Of a stretch of DNA of 64,000 nt, positions 60,798 to 64,000 are shown piece after piece; position 1 is the stretch's first letter, and each line of letters opens with the position of its first letter. The DNA lies in the NCBI RefSeq assembly GCF_015353075.1, contig NZ_CP064188.1:124001-188000 (forward strand), read 5' to 3'. Source of the stretch: Rhizobium sp. 007. Lineage in GTDB: Bacteria; Pseudomonadota; Alphaproteobacteria; Rhizobiales; Rhizobiaceae. A program made the translations under genes and the position numbers. Under the pieces are notes generated by a model, which saw only the letters and a list, made by a program, of their open reading frames with translations, was not told the origin of the DNA and did no database searches.

Positions 60798-62044
60798 GCG
60801 AGAAAATGTCAAACAAGGATCAGGCCCTGGACCGCGGCGACATCAGGGTCAAACATGATGATGGCCTGGCCGGCATGCTCAGGAGTTTCATTAATCGCGT
60901 GCGCTCCGGCGATCTCGGCATGCTGCCGGTGGCGGTGGGGCTGATCGTCATCTCAACGGTCTTCAGCATTCTCAACCCGATCTTCCTGGCACCGAACAAT
61001 CTCGTGAATCTGCTGTTCGATTGCGCGACCGTGGGCATCATCTCGCTCGGCATCGTCTGCGTTCTACTGTTGGGCGAGATCGACCTGTCTGTCGGTTCGA
61101 TGAGCGGCCTGTCATCAGCTATCATCGGTGTGCTCTGGGTCAACTCGGGTCTGCCTGTCATCGTCGCGGTTTTCGCGGCGCTCGCCACCGGTGCTTTGGT
61201 CGGCGCGCTCTACGCGCTTATGTACAACCGACTGGGCATGCCGAGCTTCGTTGCCACGCTTGCAGGCCTACTCGCACTCCTCGGTTTGCAGCTCTATATC
61301 CTTGGTGCGACCGGAAGCATCAATCTTCCCTATGCCTCACCCCTGGTGCGCTTCGGTCAGATCCTGGTGATGCCGGGTTGGATGTCGCATACTCTGGCAT
61401 TGGTGCCGGGTCTCGTCATGGTCATTGCCGGCTTTGCCATTCGCAAGCGCAGGCAATCGGTCAATCTCTCCTCGCGACCGTTGAGCAATCTCCTGGTCAA
61501 GGTGGCCGTGCTAACGGTCGCTCTGGAATTCGCTGTTTATTATCTGAACCTCGGCCGCGGCGTGCCGTGGATGTTCGGCCTGTTCGTCGCGCTGGTCGTC
61601 ATCTTGAACTATGCGCTGACCAAGACGCAGTGGGGGCGGTCGATGTTCGCCGTCGGCGGAAACCGTGAAGCGGCCCGCCGCTCGGGCATCAATGTCCGTC
61701 GCATCTATCTGAGCGCCTTCATGCTCTGCTCGACCTTGGGCGCCCTCGGTGGCATCCTCTCGGCATCTCGCCTGGCATCATCCAGCCAGCAGGCCGGCAC
61801 TGGCGATGTCAATCTGAATGCGATCGCGGCAGCCGTCATCGGCGGGACAAGCCTGTTTGGCGGCCGTGGCAGCGCTTATTCGGCCCTGCTAGGCATCATT
61901 GTCATCCAGGCGATCTCCAATGGCCTTACCCTGCTCAATCTCAGTTCGTCCCTGCGCTACATGATCACCGGCGCCGTGCTGGCGATTGCTGTCATCGTCG
62001 ACTCGCTTGCACGCCGTTCGCGTGTCAGCCATGGCCGTGCCTAA
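60794..62044 (+). CDS. CUT2 ABC transporter permease (XylH-like)
   Basis: A 416-residue inner-membrane permease with about ten to twelve helices and a charged N-terminal tail. Family motifs include GIVCVLLLGEIDLSVGSMSG, LSSAIIGVLW, and AAAVIGGTSLFGGRGSAYSA. The length and insert (RKRRQSVNLSS) match XylH rather than the shorter RbsC. It overlaps the ATPase gene by 4 bases and lies 21 bases before the ribitol dehydrogenase gene. Confidence 0.93.
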   Translation: MSEKMSNKDQALDRGDIRVKHDDGLAGMLRSFINRVRSGDLGMLPVAVGLIVISTVFSILNPIFLAPNNLVNLLFDCATVGIISLGIVCVLLLGEIDLSVGSMSGLSSAIIGVLWVNSGLPVIVAVFAALATGALVGALYALMYNRLGMPSFVATLAGLLALLGLQLYILGATGSINLPYASPLVRFGQILVMPGWMSHTLALVPGLVMVIAGFAIRKRRQSVNLSSRPLSNLLVKVAVLTVALEFAVYYLNLGRGVPWMFGLFVALVVILNYALTKTQWGRSMFAVGGNREAARRSGINVRRIYLSAFMLCSTLGALGGILSASRLASSSQQAGTGDVNLNAIAAAVIGGTSLFGGRGSAYSALLGIIVIQAISNGLTLLNLSSSLRYMITGAVLAIAVIVDSLARRSRVSHGRA

Positions 62045-62065
62045 CAACAAACTGGAGGAAATCTC

Positions 62066-62794
62066 ATGGCTGAACTCATGAAGGGCAAAGTTGCCGCAAT
62101 CACCGGCGCCGCATCGGGCATCGGTCTGGAATGCGCCCGTACCCTGCTGGCGGAAGGCGCAACCGTGGTGCTGATCGACCGGGCCAAGGAAAAGCTCGAA
62201 GCGCTGTGCGCGGAACTCGGAGACCGCGCCAAGCCGCTCGTGGTCGATCTGCTCGACGGTAAAGAATTGTCCGGCATTCTGCCGCGCATTCTCGAGGTCG
62301 CGGGCAGTCTCGATATTTTCCATGCCAATGCCGGTGGATATATTGGCGGTCCGGTCGCGGAAGGCGATCCGGATGCCTGGGACCGGATGCTCAGCCTTAA
62401 TATCAACGCCGCCTTCCGCTCGGTTCACGCAGTGCTGCCGCACATGATCGCACAAAAGTCGGGCGACATCCTGTTCACCAGTTCGATTGCCGGTGTAGTG
62501 CCGGTTGTCTGGGAGCCGATCTACACGGCTTCGAAATTCGCCGTTCAGGCTTTTGTTCATTCGACCCGCCGACAGGTCGCAAAGGATGGGGTGCGCGTGG
62601 GCGCAATTCTGCCTGGTCCGGTGGTCACCGCTCTGCTCGATGACTGGCCGAAGGCCAAGATGGAGGAAGCACTAGCTAATGGCAGTCTGATGCAGCCGAA
62701 GGAAGTAGCGGATGCTGTGCTCTTCATGCTGTCTCGCCCTCGCAACGTCACCATCCGCGACCTCGTCATCCTGCCCAACAGCGTCGATCTCTGA
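62066..62794 (+). CDS. rbtA: ribitol 2-dehydrogenase
   Basis: A 242-residue SDR that, from memory, is strikingly close to Klebsiella ribitol dehydrogenase: [60 protein letters not shown] and [20 protein letters not shown]. Catalytic Ser is in SSIAGVV and Tyr/Lys in YTASK. It oxidises ribitol to D-ribulose with NAD in the cytoplasm. GGAGG precedes the ATG. It stands between the importer and a ribulokinase-type kinase, which fits uptake, oxidation and phosphorylation of ribitol. The symbol follows Sinorhizobium usage; Klebsiella uses rbtD. Confidence 0.92.
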   Translation: MAELMKGKVAAITGAASGIGLECARTLLAEGATVVLIDRAKEKLEALCAELGDRAKPLVVDLLDGKELSGILPRILEVAGSLDIFHANAGGYIGGPVAEGDPDAWDRMLSLNINAAFRSVHAVLPHMIAQKSGDILFTSSIAGVVPVVWEPIYTASKFAVQAFVHSTRRQVAKDGVRVGAILPGPVVTALLDDWPKAKMEEALANGSLMQPKEVADAVLFMLSRPRNVTIRDLVILPNSVDL

Positions 62795-62844
62795 TCGACG
62801 CCGACGGCACCTTCCCAACATCCCAAGATATGCAAGAGCCAATC

Positions 62845-64000
62845 ATGATCGACGCAGCGAACACCACGACGCCCGCCTCACGCTATCTCATCGGCGTCGA
62901 TGTCGGCACTGGAAGCGCACGTGCCGGGCTCTTTGATCTGGCGGGCCAGCTGCTGGCGGTGGCCAAGCGCGACATTTCCCTCTTCCGGGAAGCCGGCACC
63001 ATTGTCGAGCAGTCGAGTACTGAGATCTGGGACGCCGTCTGTACTGTTATCCGCGAGGTGGTCACGGCTGCCGGGGTGGATACTGCGGCGATCATTGGTC
63101 TTGGTTTCGATGCGACATGCTCGCTGGTCGTGCTCGGCGAGGGCGGGCGCCCCCTCGCTGTCGGTCCGTCGGAGAATCCCAACCGCGACATCATCGTCTG
63201 GATGGACCACCGCGCTCTCGCCCAGGCGGAACGGATCAACGATATGGGGCACGATGTCCTGCGATATGTGGGCGGACGGATTTCGCCGGAGATGGAGACG
63301 CCGAAGATCCTTTGGCTAAAGGAGAATCGTCCGGAAACGTTCGATGCGGCGTGGCAATTTTTCGACCTCGCCGATTTCCTCACCTGGAAGGCAACCGGCG
63401 ACCTTGCGCGCTCCACCTGCACCGTGACCTGCAAATGGACCTATCTCGCCCACGAGCAAAGATGGGACTCAACCTATTTCCAAGAAATCGGTCTCGGGTC
63501 GCTTGCCGACGAAGGCTTCGCCCGGATCGGCACGCGCATCGTCGAGCCAGGAACACCGCTAGGACAGGGGCTGACGGCGGAGGCTGCGATGGCCATGGGT
63601 TTGCAGTCAGGAACTGCAGTCGCCGCTGGTATGATCGACGCTCATGCTGGAGGCATCGGCACGGTTGGTATCGGTGGCCGCCCGGGAGCCAATCTCGCCT
63701 ACGTCTTCGGAACCTCGTCCTGTACCATGACTTCGACCATCGAGCCCGTCTTCGTGCCGGGTGTTTGGGGACCGTATTACTCAGCCATGGTCCCTGGCAT
63801 GTGGCTCAATGAAGGGGGACAAAGTGCTGCCGGTGCGGCGATCGATCAATTGCTGGACTTTCATCCTGCCGCAGTCGAAGCGCATGCAATGGCAGAACAA
63901 CGACGTGTGCCGCTACCGGTCCTGATCGCAAATGCCGCCGCTGAAAAAGCCGGCACCACGTCTGAGGCCGTACGTCTGGCAAGGGGCCTGCATGTCGTTC
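62845..64000 (+). CDS. FGGY-family pentulose kinase (D-ribulokinase type), partial at window end
   Basis: At least 385 residues, open at the right edge. FGGY_N opens with YLIGVDVGTGSARAGLFDLA and has GLGFDATCSLVVL. The catalytic Asp is in AAGMIDAHAGGIG, and FGTSSCTMT, WGPYYSAMVPGMWLNEGGQS follow, as in FGGY pentulose kinases. In this context it should convert D-ribulose to D-ribulose-5-phosphate, which enters the pentose phosphate pathway. The ATG at 62845 follows AAGAG; an ATG 5 codons earlier is possible. FGGY_C lies beyond the window. Confidence 0.88.
   Translation, partial: MIDAANTTTPASRYLIGVDVGTGSARAGLFDLAGQLLAVAKRDISLFREAGTIVEQSSTEIWDAVCTVIREVVTAAGVDTAAIIGLGFDATCSLVVLGEGGRPLAVGPSENPNRDIIVWMDHRALAQAERINDMGHDVLRYVGGRISPEMETPKILWLKENRPETFDAAWQFFDLADFLTWKATGDLARSTCTVTCKWTYLAHEQRWDSTYFQEIGLGSLADEGFARIGTRIVEPGTPLGQGLTAEAAMAMGLQSGTAVAAGMIDAHAGGIGTVGIGGRPGANLAYVFGTSSCTMTSTIEPVFVPGVWGPYYSAMVPGMWLNEGGQSAAGAAIDQLLDFHPAAVEAHAMAEQRRVPLPVLIANAAAEKAGTTSEAVRLARGLHVV

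Noticed and set aside
1..64000. CRISPR array, tRNA or rRNA genes
   Set aside because: No regularly spaced repeats of 25-40 bases and no tRNA- or rRNA-like segments were seen on reading through the window.

Overview
The window looks like accessory DNA from an alphaproteobacterium of the Rhizobiaceae (Rhizobium, Sinorhizobium or Agrobacterium type), probably a megaplasmid or chromid segment. The grounds are high GC content, rhizobial family signatures (DUF1127, DUF3618, MocR, HWE kinase, SorC- and LacI-controlled polyol operons), promoters of the form GGAAC-N16-GGTT that match the alphaproteobacterial EcfG/RpoE2 general-stress consensus, and many decayed gene and transposon relics. No rRNA, tRNA, replication or conjugation genes were seen. 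All calls come from reading the sequence; no database search was run.

Layout. 1-5 kb: minus-strand enzyme genes (VOC protein, secreted epoxide hydrolase, SDR), an ohr remnant, and a DUF1127-TauE pair divergent from a MocR regulator (5192-6535) whose promoter carries direct repeats. 6.7-7.9 kb: two decayed IS110-type elements. 8-12 kb: a TetR repressor divergent from an EmrAB-type efflux operon, with palindromic operators between them. 12.5-20 kb: a CHASE4-GGDEF-EAL protein, a cyclase remnant, a flavin-binding protein, a secreted alpha/beta hydrolase and a triple-PAS kinase with a FixJ-type regulator. 20-33 kb: a general-stress island (DUF3618/holin-X/BrkB operon, YflT and PepSY proteins, single-domain receiver) with four EcfG-like promoters, a PHB-depolymerase-like esterase paired with a ribbon-helix-helix regulator, and many pseudogenes (AraC, SDR, DNA ligase, LysR, PAS, HWE kinase). 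33-41.5 kb: AI-2E-type exporter, PAS-GGDEF protein, soluble double-PAS chemoreceptor, LuxR solo and a broken Tn3 transposase.

41.6-57.3 kb is the most interesting part. It is a divergent SorC-controlled locus with an RpiB-type isomerase, an FGGY kinase, an AraM-type glycerol-1-phosphate dehydrogenase, a HAD phosphatase, GlpD, a CUT1 ABC importer, an SDR, an aldolase-SDR fusion and a GpsA-like dehydrogenase. It appears to be a complete import and catabolic route for a polyol or polyol-phosphate compound whose substrate I cannot name. 57.5-64 kb is a LacI-controlled ribitol-type locus: XylF-like ABC importer, a ribitol 2-dehydrogenase that closely resembles the Klebsiella enzyme from memory, and a ribulokinase-type FGGY kinase cut by the window edge. 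In both loci the gene for the binding protein is followed by a long, T-run-free intercistronic hairpin, which suggests that binding-protein mRNA is stabilised relative to the rest of the operon.
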